Shown: piece after piece, positions 15,351 through 21,746 of the stretch | How positions within the stretch are numbered: the first letter of the stretch is position 1 | How the letters are laid out: each line of letters opens with the position of its first letter | Assembly (NCBI GenBank): GCA_002338255.1 | Contig: DDHX01000059.1 | Location: 35,173-56,918, forward strand | Length of the DNA: 21,746 nt | Origin: Ruminococcaceae bacterium UBA1865 | GTDB lineage: Bacteria > Bacillota > Clostridia > Oscillospirales > Acutalibacteraceae | Direction of reading: 5' to 3' | Program-made: the position numbers and the translations under genes | Notes under the pieces: model-generated | Databases searched by the model: none | Seen by the model: only the letters and a program-made list of their open reading frames with translations | What the model was told of the DNA's origin: nothing

Positions 15351-16391
15351 ATGGAACAGGAAGTTATTTTGTCCGTACGGAACCTAAACGTGAAATTCGA
15401 CCTTCGCGGACGAATCCTCAGTGCGATTCGTGGAATTTCATTTGATTTATACAAGAGCGAGAGCCTTGCCATCGTGGGAGAATCCGGTTCCGGAAAATCC
15501 GTTTTAGTCAAGACCTTTATGGGACTTTTGGACGCGAACGGCACGATTACAGACGGCGAAATTCTGTACGACGGCATGGATTTGGCGCAATTTAAAACCG
15601 AAAGAGAGTGGCTCACCGTGCGCGGTAAGAAAATCGCCATGGTCTTGCAGGACCCGATGACCAGCCTGAATCCGCTAAAAACCATCGGCTTTCAAATTTG
15701 TGAGGCAATTGAGCTGCACCAGGGGCTTCACGGTGCCGAGGCAAAAGCGGCGGCGGTTTCGATTTTGAAAGACGTTGGCATTTCCGATGCCGAAACGAGG
15801 GTCAACCAGTATCCGCATGAGTTTTCCGGCGGGATGCGGCAGCGCGTGGTCATTGCCATCGCGGTTGCATGCAATCCCAAAATTTTGATTTGCGATGAGC
15901 CGACAACGGCGCTGGACGTAACCATTCAGGCGCAGATATTAAAATTATTAAAGGATTTAAAGGTTAAATATGATTTGACCACCATTTATATTACCCATGA
16001 CCTCGGTGTTGTCGCCAACGTGGCTGACCGCATCGCGGTGATGTACGCGGGCGATATTGTTGAAATCGGCAAATGTGACGAAGTGTTCTACAATCCGCGC
16101 CACCCGTACACATGGGCGCTGCTTTCCTCGCTGCCGCAGCTGGGGATAAAGGGTGAAAACCTGTATTCCATTAAAGGTGCGCCGCCGAATTTGTTCATGC
16201 CCATTCATGGTGACGCTTTTGCGCCGCGCAATCCTCGCGCGTTGAAAATTGACTTTGTTGAGCGCCCGCCGTACTTTGACGTAAGTCCCACCCATAAGGC
16301 ACGCACATGGCTTTTAGACCCGCGTGCCCCCAAAGTTGACCCGCCGGACATTATCGGCAAACTGCGTCAGGGGGTGAGCGAAAATGTATGA
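15351..16391 (+). CDS. Peptide ABC transporter ATPase, DppD/OppD type
   Basis: First ATPase of the importer, 346 residues, cytoplasmic. Walker A 'GESGSGKS' (43-50), Q-loop Gln100, signature 'FSGGMRQR' (158-165), Walker B 'ILICDEP' (178-184), H-loop His216. The C-terminal oligopeptide-transport region begins at '[16 protein letters not shown]'. The ATG at 15351 has a strong AAGGAGG 8 bases upstream that overlaps the previous stop; the in-frame ATG at 15297 lies within dppC and has no such site. It overlaps the next gene by 8 bases. Confidence 0.95.
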   Translation: MEQEVILSVRNLNVKFDLRGRILSAIRGISFDLYKSESLAIVGESGSGKSVLVKTFMGLLDANGTITDGEILYDGMDLAQFKTEREWLTVRGKKIAMVLQDPMTSLNPLKTIGFQICEAIELHQGLHGAEAKAAAVSILKDVGISDAETRVNQYPHEFSGGMRQRVVIAIAVACNPKILICDEPTTALDVTIQAQILKLLKDLKVKYDLTTIYITHDLGVVANVADRIAVMYAGDIVEIGKCDEVFYNPRHPYTWALLSSLPQLGIKGENLYSIKGAPPNLFMPIHGDAFAPRNPRALKIDFVERPPYFDVSPTHKARTWLLDPRAPKVDPPDIIGKLRQGVSENV

Positions 16392-17331
16392 CAGGAAAAA
16401 TAAGGAGCCACTGCTTGAAGTCAAGAATCTTGAAGTTACCTTTGGCACACGCCAGCGCAAATTTACGGCTGTGAACGACGTAAGCTTTACCATTTATAAA
16501 GGGGAAACCTTCGGCCTTGTGGGTGAATCCGGTTCCGGAAAAACGACGATAGGCCGCTCGATTATCCGCATCAATCCGACCTCCGGCGGCGAAATCCTAT
16601 ATAAAGGGCAAAAAATCAGCGGTAAAATCTCAAAACAACTCGACCATGATTTAACCCGCCAAATTCAGATGATTTTTCAAGACCCGATGGCAAGCCTGAA
16701 TGAGCGCGCCAAAGTGGACTACATTGTTTCCGAGGGACTGTACAACTGCGGCAGGCATTTAAGCGAAGCCCAGCGTAAAGAAGAAGTTGAAAAGGCACTT
16801 ACCGACGTGGGTTTGCTGCCCGAATTTGCAAGCCGTTTTCCGCACGAATTTTCCGGTGGTCAAAGACAGCGCATCGGCATTGCAAGAGCGCTGATTATGA
16901 AGCCTGAATTCGTTATCGCCGACGAACCGATCAGCGCACTGGATGTTTCCATCCGCGCGCAGGTCTTAAATTTACTTTCTGAATTACAGGAAAAACGCGG
17001 GCTGACTTATTTGTTCATTGCCCACGATTTGTCCGTGGTTCGCTTTATTTCCGACCGAGTAGCGGTTATCCGCAAAGGCGCTCTGGTTGAGCTGGCCGAA
17101 ACCGAAAAGCTTTTTGCACACCCGTTGCACCCCTATACCCGTGCGCTGCTTTCCGCAATTCCGCTGCCTGACCCTGCTGCGGAAAAAGATAAAAAGCTAA
17201 TTGTTTACGACCCGAATATGCACGACTATACAATGGATAAACCGGCTTGGTGCGAAGTCGAACCGGAGCACTACGTTCTGGCAAACCAGGCTGAACTCGC
17301 GGAGTACAAAATAATATTAGAACATCGGTAA
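16384..17331 (+). CDS. Peptide ABC transporter ATPase, DppF/OppF type
   Basis: Second ATPase of the importer, 315 residues. Walker A 'GESGSGKT' (47-54), Q-loop in '[11 protein letters not shown]', signature 'FSGGQRQR' (156-163), Walker B 'FVIADEP' (176-182), H-loop His214, C-terminal '[17 protein letters not shown]'. It pairs with the DppD-type subunit to power uptake. B. subtilis YkfD, encoded among murein-salvage genes, is of this same class. The start overlaps the upstream stop (ATGTATGA), giving translational coupling. Confidence 0.95.
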   Translation: MYDRKNKEPLLEVKNLEVTFGTRQRKFTAVNDVSFTIYKGETFGLVGESGSGKTTIGRSIIRINPTSGGEILYKGQKISGKISKQLDHDLTRQIQMIFQDPMASLNERAKVDYIVSEGLYNCGRHLSEAQRKEEVEKALTDVGLLPEFASRFPHEFSGGQRQRIGIARALIMKPEFVIADEPISALDVSIRAQVLNLLSELQEKRGLTYLFIAHDLSVVRFISDRVAVIRKGALVELAETEKLFAHPLHPYTRALLSAIPLPDPAAEKDKKLIVYDPNMHDYTMDKPAWCEVEPEHYVLANQAELAEYKIILEHR

Positions 17332-17370
17332 GCCGGCGCTTTTCACTTTACTTTTTATTGGAGTGATACA

Positions 17371-18285
17371 ATGTTTACACCAAAACCATTACGCGAGGGT
17401 TCACGGGTCGCGCTGATTGCGCCTTCCGGCCCGATTGCCCCGGAAAAATTCGGTCCGGCTGTCAGCGCGGTGGAGCAGCTTGGGCTTACGCCCGTCGTTT
17501 TTGAAAGCTGCCACGCGGCGCACGGATATTTTGCAGGCAGCGACGGGCTGCGGGCAAACGATATCAACACGGCGTTCGCCGATAAAAGCATTGACGGCAT
17601 TTTATGTATCCGCGGCGGCTACGGTGCACAGCGTTTGATGAACAGGATTGACTTTGACATGATTCGCCGGAATCCGAAATTTTTTTGCGGATACAGCGAC
17701 ATTACCGCGCTGCATATCATGATCAACCAGCACTGCGGCTTTGTCACCTATCACACGCCGATGGCTTCCACGGAATTGTGCACAGGCGCGGACGAATACA
17801 CCGTCGACTGCTTAAAAACCATGCTTTTTAAAGAGACGTTATACGAATTGAAAAATCCGGACGAAATGCCGATGAAAACGCTCGTCGGCGGCTGCGCGCG
17901 CGGCATCCTGACCGGCGGCAATCTGTCGCTGGTGTCTTCGTCGCTCGGCACGCCCTATGAGATTGACACAAGGGGCAAAATTTTGTTTCTTGAGGATGTG
18001 GGTGAGGAGCCATACCGTATTGACGGTATGATAAATCATCTGAAAGCCGCGGGCAAATTGAAGGACTGTGCCGGTATTATGCTTGGCTACTACACCGATT
18101 GCGCTGCCGAGCACCCCGAAAAATCACTGACTTTAACGCAGGTGTTTGAGGAGCTGATTGTGCCGGAACACAAACCGGCCATCATGAACGTGGCCTGCGG
18201 TCACAGCCTGCCGAGTATGTCTTTGCCACTGGGAAAAGCAATTGAACTGAATTCCATTTCAGGAAAAATAACCGTATTGGACTGA
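17371..18285 (+). CDS. LD-carboxypeptidase, S66 family (LdcA/YkfA type)
   Basis: Serine peptidase that removes the terminal D-Ala from murein tetrapeptides (L,D bond), 304 residues, no signal peptide, hence cytosolic. S66 features: 'APSGP' (17-21), the oxyanion-region 'RGGYGAQRLM' (81-90), nucleophile Ser109 in 'FCGYSDITALH', and catalytic Glu208 ('LFLEDVGEEPYRID') and His278 ('CGHSLPSMSLPLG'). This is the Ser-Glu-His triad of LdcA. MccF-like peptidases share the fold, so microcin-type amide hydrolysis cannot be excluded. Epimerase and NlpC/P60 neighbours make murein-peptide trimming far more likely. GGAG lies 7 bases before the ATG. Confidence 0.93.
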   Translation: MFTPKPLREGSRVALIAPSGPIAPEKFGPAVSAVEQLGLTPVVFESCHAAHGYFAGSDGLRANDINTAFADKSIDGILCIRGGYGAQRLMNRIDFDMIRRNPKFFCGYSDITALHIMINQHCGFVTYHTPMASTELCTGADEYTVDCLKTMLFKETLYELKNPDEMPMKTLVGGCARGILTGGNLSLVSSSLGTPYEIDTRGKILFLEDVGEEPYRIDGMINHLKAAGKLKDCAGIMLGYYTDCAAEHPEKSLTLTQVFEELIVPEHKPAIMNVACGHSLPSMSLPLGKAIELNSISGKITVLD

Positions 18286-18289
18286 TAAT

Positions 18290-19084
18290 ATGAAAAGCGC
18301 AGAACTGCAAGCTTATGCGGCGGGTGAAATTGAGAATATAGACGCCAATGTTTCTTTATTGGTGTATGATTTGATTCGTGAGGAAACGCTTCTTTCATTT
18401 GACGCGGAGCACAAAGTCGTTTCCGCCAGCACCATTAAAACGCCGATCATGCTGACCGCACTCAATCGGGTACAAACCGGCACGCTGAAAATGAATCAGA
18501 TGCTCCCCGTTCCCGCTCGGGAAGTTTTGGCAGACACCGAGGTGTTTGACCACGGCGAACCGGAGTACACGCTTGAGGAACTTATAACTTGGATGATTAT
18601 CAACAGCGACAACACCGCCACCAATGTGCTGATCGAGTTTTTGGGAACGGATGCCATCAACGCGTACTGCGGCACATTGGGGCTGAAATCGACCGTACTC
18701 GAACGTAAAATGCTCGACTGGGATGCGATTCACGCGGGGCGCAACAACTACATCAGCGCTTCCGACCTGCTCGTTGTTTTTTTGAAGCTGTACCATCAAT
18801 CAATTTTAACTCCGGAGCTGTGCGGTCTTGCTCTGCGTATTTTAAAGCAGCAGCGCGATTTCAGCAGTGCATTCCGGTATATTTGCGACCCTGACCTGAC
18901 CGCCGCGCACAAAACCGGCGGACTTAATTATTTAAATCATGATGCGGGCATTTTTTATCTGCCCGGCAGCGCATATTATTTTGGCTGCTTTGTAACGGAC
19001 GCGATGGAGGATTCAGAAGAAAATCCAATTGCCAAAAAGCTGATCGGCAGACTTTCCAAAGCAGTTTACGAATTTTACAAGTGA
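18290..19084 (+). CDS. Cytosolic class A beta-lactamase-fold serine hydrolase (paralog 2)
   Basis: Serine hydrolase of the beta-lactamase2/class A family, 264 residues, without signal peptide. Motifs: 'STIK' (Ser47, Lys50), 'SDN' (106-108), 'KTG' (208-210). The omega-loop region is 'ERKMLDWDAIHAGRNNYISA', again without a clear ExxxN. It shares the 'SDNTATNxLI' and 'HKTGxxxxxxHDxGI' blocks with the protein at 7952-8719 but is otherwise well diverged, so it is not a recent copy. It starts 4 bases after the LD-carboxypeptidase stop with no strong ribosome binding site, suggesting coupled translation. Placement between two murein-peptide hydrolases points to a cytosolic peptidase or amidase for D-amino-acid peptides (inference); penicillin resistance is unlikely for a protein that is not exported. 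Confidence 0.88.
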   Translation: MKSAELQAYAAGEIENIDANVSLLVYDLIREETLLSFDAEHKVVSASTIKTPIMLTALNRVQTGTLKMNQMLPVPAREVLADTEVFDHGEPEYTLEELITWMIINSDNTATNVLIEFLGTDAINAYCGTLGLKSTVLERKMLDWDAIHAGRNNYISASDLLVVFLKLYHQSILTPELCGLALRILKQQRDFSSAFRYICDPDLTAAHKTGGLNYLNHDAGIFYLPGSAYYFGCFVTDAMEDSEENPIAKKLIGRLSKAVYEFYK

Positions 19085-19092
19085 GGATTACG

Positions 19093-19908
19093 ATGGAATA
19101 CGCATTGATAAAATCAACAATTGCTCCCCTCATGGAGGCTCCTCCCCGTGAAAACGAGATTACCGACGAAGCGCTCTGCGGCATGACGGTGGAAGTGCTT
19201 GAACGCAATGGCGCGTGGGTTCATATCCGCACGCATTACCGCTATGAGGGTTGGGTTCACGAGCAAAATCTGTGTTTTGACCGGGATTTGGTGCAAATTT
19301 GGACTGCCGCACCGAAAAAGGTCGTCTTACAGGCCTATGCCGACGTTTTAGACACACCCAAGGTCCAAGGTCACTTTATCGGTGAAATTGCCCGAGGCGG
19401 GCTGTTAAGCCCTTTAGATGAGGCGCAGGACGGTTGGCAGAAGGTACGCTTCTGTGACGGACGCGAGGGCTGGACTTGGGGCGCGTTTTTAGGAGAATAT
19501 ATTACCACTTGGGATAAAAAAGACGAACCAGCTTTGCGAAAGGCGTTGGTGAACACTGCGCTTGGCTACTTTGGCACGCAGTACCGCTGGGGCGGAAAAA
19601 CGCCGCTCGGCATCGATTGCAGCGGCCTTTGCTCCATGGCTTACCTGCTGAACGGTGTTATCATTCACCGCGACGCACATATTCTACCGGAATTCGATAT
19701 GCACGAAATCGCCTTTACGGATAAGAAAGCGGGCGACCTCCTGTTTTTCCCCGGCCATGTGGCAATGTACCTTGGTGATAACCGATACATTCACTCCACC
19801 GCGGGCAACAACTGCCACGGCGTGGTGATCAACAGTCTTGATCCCAAAGCCGCCGACTACCGCGCGGATTTACCTGAAAAACTGCTCTGCACTGGTCGCA
19901 TCTTTTAA
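19093..19908 (+). CDS. ykfC: SH3/NlpC-P60 murein-peptide endopeptidase (YkfC type)
   Basis: Cysteine peptidase cutting the gamma-D-Glu-diamino acid bond of murein peptides with a free N-terminal L-Ala, 271 residues. Two SH3b-like domains (about 1-65 and 75-140) precede an NlpC/P60 domain with Cys176 ('GIDCSGLC'), His222 ('FFPGHVAMYLG') and His234 ('YIHSTAG'). The 12-residue spacing of the two histidines equals that in Bacillus YkfC. No signal peptide, so it works on imported peptides in the cytosol. The start is ATG at 19093, with GTGAGG 6 bases upstream; that site overlaps the stop of the previous gene. An in-frame GTG at 19081 is part of the ribosome binding site. Last gene of the operon. 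Confidence 0.93.
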   Translation: MEYALIKSTIAPLMEAPPRENEITDEALCGMTVEVLERNGAWVHIRTHYRYEGWVHEQNLCFDRDLVQIWTAAPKKVVLQAYADVLDTPKVQGHFIGEIARGGLLSPLDEAQDGWQKVRFCDGREGWTWGAFLGEYITTWDKKDEPALRKALVNTALGYFGTQYRWGGKTPLGIDCSGLCSMAYLLNGVIIHRDAHILPEFDMHEIAFTDKKAGDLLFFPGHVAMYLGDNRYIHSTAGNNCHGVVINSLDPKAADYRADLPEKLLCTGRIF

Positions 19909-19910
19909 TG

Positions 19911-19957
19911 AAACATCCGCCCCGTTACTTCAGCTGTAACAGGGCGGATGTTTTTTT
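19911..19957 (+). terminator. Intrinsic terminator of the salvage operon
   Basis: AAACATCCGCCC (19911-19922) pairs with GGGCGGATGTTT (19942-19953). One mismatch follows, then GTTAC/GTAAC (19924-19928 and 19936-19940) around a 7-base loop, and a run of seven T follows at 19951-19957. It starts 2 bases after the last stop. The stem also lies after the stop of the convergent TraX-family gene, where the T run is weaker, so it may serve both sides. Confidence 0.92.
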
Positions 19958-19961
19958 ATGT

Positions 19962-20792
19962 TTACTTGATGAGGTATATTTTCAGCAATGCAAGGATCAG
20001 CAGGTGGGCCGGGTAGAACACATAGAAAACCCATTTGCTGTATTTTCCTCCGCCGCGTTGTCCATTGTACATAGTCAGCAGCGGAACTGCGAGAAATACG
20101 CCAAGCTGAAAGAACTGCGAGTAAACAGGTGGGACAGATGTCACGCCAGTAAGCTGCAAGCTTTTTTGGATTGCGGGTGCATAAGCGGGAATCTGCATCG
20201 CAATATTGATAAAAATAAACGGCATAGAGGACATCGCAATCATAATCGCTGAAATAATCGAAAACCACTTGATTTGCTTTTTAAAATCGCCGCGGTTGAT
20301 TCCAAACGCCAGCACATACAGCACGCCAAAAAATGCCCAGTCACCAAAGACTGCCAAAATGCAAAGTCCAATGACGGTAAGCGTTTTCATCACCTGATTC
20401 TGCATTTTATCCCATGCCCAAAGCGCAAGGAGACCTAACAGAAGGGTGTAGATGACGTTAAAGGTTAACACAGTTTGTGCCGTAGGCAGTTTTTTCGTTT
20501 CAAATAGTCCAAAGGGCAGGTAAGCAATTACTGCGAACACCAAAAGCCGCATCGCATATTTTTTTACGCTTCGTGTGTGGTAGTAGCCCTCCGCGATAAA
20601 GTAGCACATGGTAGGCGCGGTAATCCGGCCGATGAGGTGCATGATTTGCCCAAGCGGCGAGAGCGTGGGCACAAACCCCCACGCGATGTGGTCAATCAGC
20701 ATCGCCGCAATGGCAATCAGCTTTAAGGTGTTTGCGTTTAGCCTTCCTGCGGATTTTTGCAGGCGCGGGCTTTCCATACTTATGTTTTCCAT
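19962..20792 (-). CDS. TraX-family membrane protein
   Basis: Polytopic membrane protein of 276 residues, of the TraX family (named after the F-plasmid pilin acetylase) and related in topology to membrane acyltransferases. Recognisable blocks: 'LKLIAIAAMLIDHIAWGF' (25-42) with the family's conserved Asp-His, 'GRITAPTMCYFIAEGYYHTR' (55-74), then repeated hydrophobic helices to the end. A GGGAG site lies 6 bases before the ATG. There are no conjugation genes in the window; chromosomal TraX-like genes of this kind are common in Clostridia and their function is unknown. It is 40 bases downstream of an ABC-2 permease gene with no promoter visible between them, so read-through is likely. Confidence 0.85.
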   Translation of the reverse strand: MENISMESPRLQKSAGRLNANTLKLIAIAAMLIDHIAWGFVPTLSPLGQIMHLIGRITAPTMCYFIAEGYYHTRSVKKYAMRLLVFAVIAYLPFGLFETKKLPTAQTVLTFNVIYTLLLGLLALWAWDKMQNQVMKTLTVIGLCILAVFGDWAFFGVLYVLAFGINRGDFKKQIKWFSIISAIMIAMSSMPFIFINIAMQIPAYAPAIQKSLQLTGVTSVPPVYSQFFQLGVFLAVPLLTMYNGQRGGGKYSKWVFYVFYPAHLLILALLKIYLIK

Positions 20793-20832
20793 TCATTTCT
20801 CCCTTTCTCAAAGCAACTGTTTCAATATATCC

Positions 20833-21471
20833 TTATGCCTGCTTGTTCCGATAAATTACAATGGAGATGCAAAGGGAGGCGGCAAGGCTGACCAATCCCG
20901 CCAACGCGAGCACAGCAACAAGGTAAAATTGGAAATGAACAAGAGTTTTGAACAGTTCCCGGCCAAATAAAAGTAAACTGTACATGGCGAGTACAGAGGA
21001 AATTAAAGCCGGAATCTGGCCTTTGATATAACCCCGCTTTATCAAAATCGGAAGCTGCACTGCCAGACAAAAAAGAAAAATTCCGGCGATTAGGCTAAAG
21101 TAAAAAACCACTTCGGCGAGTTTAATTTCAACAAAAGCAGCAGCGCACAATCCCATAAGCAGCGCGCTGACAAGAATGCACCCTAATCCCATGATTGTAC
21201 AATTAATGTACCGCCCAATGACAACATCTTTTTTATTCATCGGCAGCGAGCCATACAGTCGCACCATGCCGTTTTTTTCTTCGCTTGCAAAAAGATGGGT
21301 AATAATCATGAAAGATATCATCAAAGCCAATGACGCACCAGTTAAGGCGGCCATGCTTTTGATTATAAAGATAGAAATCATAGGGAAAAAGCTGAAAAGT
21401 AAGTATATTCGGTACGGTTTGAATGCAAGCAAATCTAATTTAATAAAATGTCGAGCGTTTCCCATTTCCAT
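20833..21471 (-). CDS. ABC-2 type transporter permease subunit
   Basis: Membrane protein of 212 residues with about six hydrophobic segments, similar to ABC2_membrane_5-type permeases. The marker is the cytosolic loop 'EEKNGMVRLYGSLPMNKKDV', which precedes the second half. Related subunits act in antimicrobial-peptide or lipid export/immunity together with a separate ATPase, which would lie beyond the right edge. Two start choices: ATG at 21471 has AAGGAG only 3 bases upstream, while ATG at 21465 (Met3) has GGAG 9 bases upstream and fits better. It is 34 bases downstream of a paralogous gene. The substrate is unknown. Confidence 0.8.
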   Translation of the reverse strand: MEMGNARHFIKLDLLAFKPYRIYLLFSFFPMISIFIIKSMAALTGASLALMISFMIITHLFASEEKNGMVRLYGSLPMNKKDVVIGRYINCTIMGLGCILVSALLMGLCAAAFVEIKLAEVVFYFSLIAGIFLFCLAVQLPILIKRGYIKGQIPALISSVLAMYSLLLFGRELFKTLVHFQFYLVAVLALAGLVSLAASLCISIVIYRNKQA

Positions 21472-21505
21472 TTTCTCCTTCTTTTCTATACGTATCGAAT
21501 CGGCG

Positions 21506-21746
21506 TCATTGCTCTTTTGCCTGATAAATCGCGGCGGACACCTTTATGGAAACGGCAAGGCAGATGAGCCCTGAGACTACAAAAACAGCCCCTATCGTGT
21601 TGTTTAAATGGCTCATTGCCTGAAAGTAGCCGTTCCTCCAGATTAGGTTGACCCAAAGAAGAACCATCGCGGGTAATAGCATTGTGAAATTCTGTGCTTT
21701 TATAAATCCGAGTTGAAAAAGAAATGGAAATTGAAGAGCCATCATT
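21506..21746 (-). CDS. ABC-2 type transporter permease subunit, partial (5' part outside window)
   Basis: The last 79-80 residues of a membrane protein, open to the right edge. It has two to three hydrophobic stretches ('FTMLLPAMVLLWVNLIW', 'TIGAVFVVSGLICLAVSI'). The C-terminus 'GLICLAVSIKVSAAIYQAKEQ' parallels 'GLVSLAASLCISIVIYRNKQA' of the next gene, so the two are probably paralogous partners forming a heterodimeric permease. Assignment depends on that similarity because the diagnostic N-terminal part is missing. Confidence 0.65.
   Translation of the reverse strand, partial: MMALQFPFLFQLGFIKAQNFTMLLPAMVLLWVNLIWRNGYFQAMSHLNNTIGAVFVVSGLICLAVSIKVSAAIYQAKEQ

Noticed and set aside
19962..20792. 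Evidence of a conjugative element from the TraX-like gene
   Set aside because: No other transfer, relaxase, integrase or att-like sequence is visible; chromosomal TraX relatives are widespread.

Overview
The window looks like chromosomal DNA from a low-to-mid GC Gram-positive anaerobe of the class Clostridia, possibly Oscillospiraceae-like. The placement is an inference. It rests on strong AAGGAGG-type ribosome binding sites, lipobox-anchored binding proteins with 'GC' cleavage sites, a YesM/YesN-type two-component pair, sigma-A promoters and a chromosomal TraX-family gene. No RNA gene, CRISPR array, insertion sequence or phage gene was seen.

Region A (1-7565, minus strand) is sugar uptake with an adjacent sensor system. 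mglB (galactose/glucose-binding lipoprotein), mglA (tandem ATPase) and mglC (permease) form an operon read right to left. It has a promoter and two palindromes ahead of mglB and a strong hairpin between mglB and mglA. Downstream on the same strand, behind its own promoter, lies a response regulator/histidine kinase pair (YesN/YesM type); the kinase runs off the left edge. Its proximity suggests it controls or senses sugar uptake, but nothing in the sequence proves that.

Region B (7566-10071, plus strand) starts at a divergent intergenic region. A sigma-A promoter there drives a cytosolic class A beta-lactamase-fold serine hydrolase that overlaps by 4 bases (ATGA) an N-acyl-D-amino-acid deacylase-type amidohydrolase.

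Region C (10127-19953, plus strand) is one long, mostly tightly packed operon with a sigma-A promoter and an intrinsic terminator. It encodes L-Ala-D/L-Glu epimerase (YkfB type), a complete Opp/Dpp peptide importer (binding protein, two permeases, two ATPases), an LD-carboxypeptidase (S66/LdcA/YkfA type), a second cytosolic class A beta-lactamase-fold hydrolase and an SH3-NlpC/P60 endopeptidase (YkfC type). Together these read as a murein-peptide salvage pathway. Peptides are imported, the terminal D-Ala is trimmed by the LD-carboxypeptidase, the gamma-D-Glu-diamino acid bond is cut by the NlpC/P60 enzyme, and L-Ala-D-Glu is epimerised to L-Ala-L-Glu. It resembles the Bacillus subtilis dpp-ykf region in content but has a different order. 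The added elements are the two serine hydrolases and the D-aminoacylase, whose roles are unknown; this is the most interesting part of the window. Three hairpins (one after the epimerase gene, two between the binding protein and permease genes) probably tune expression within the operon.

Region D (19962-21746, minus strand) converges on region C. It contains a TraX-family membrane protein and two paralogous ABC-2 type permease subunits, the last cut by the right edge.
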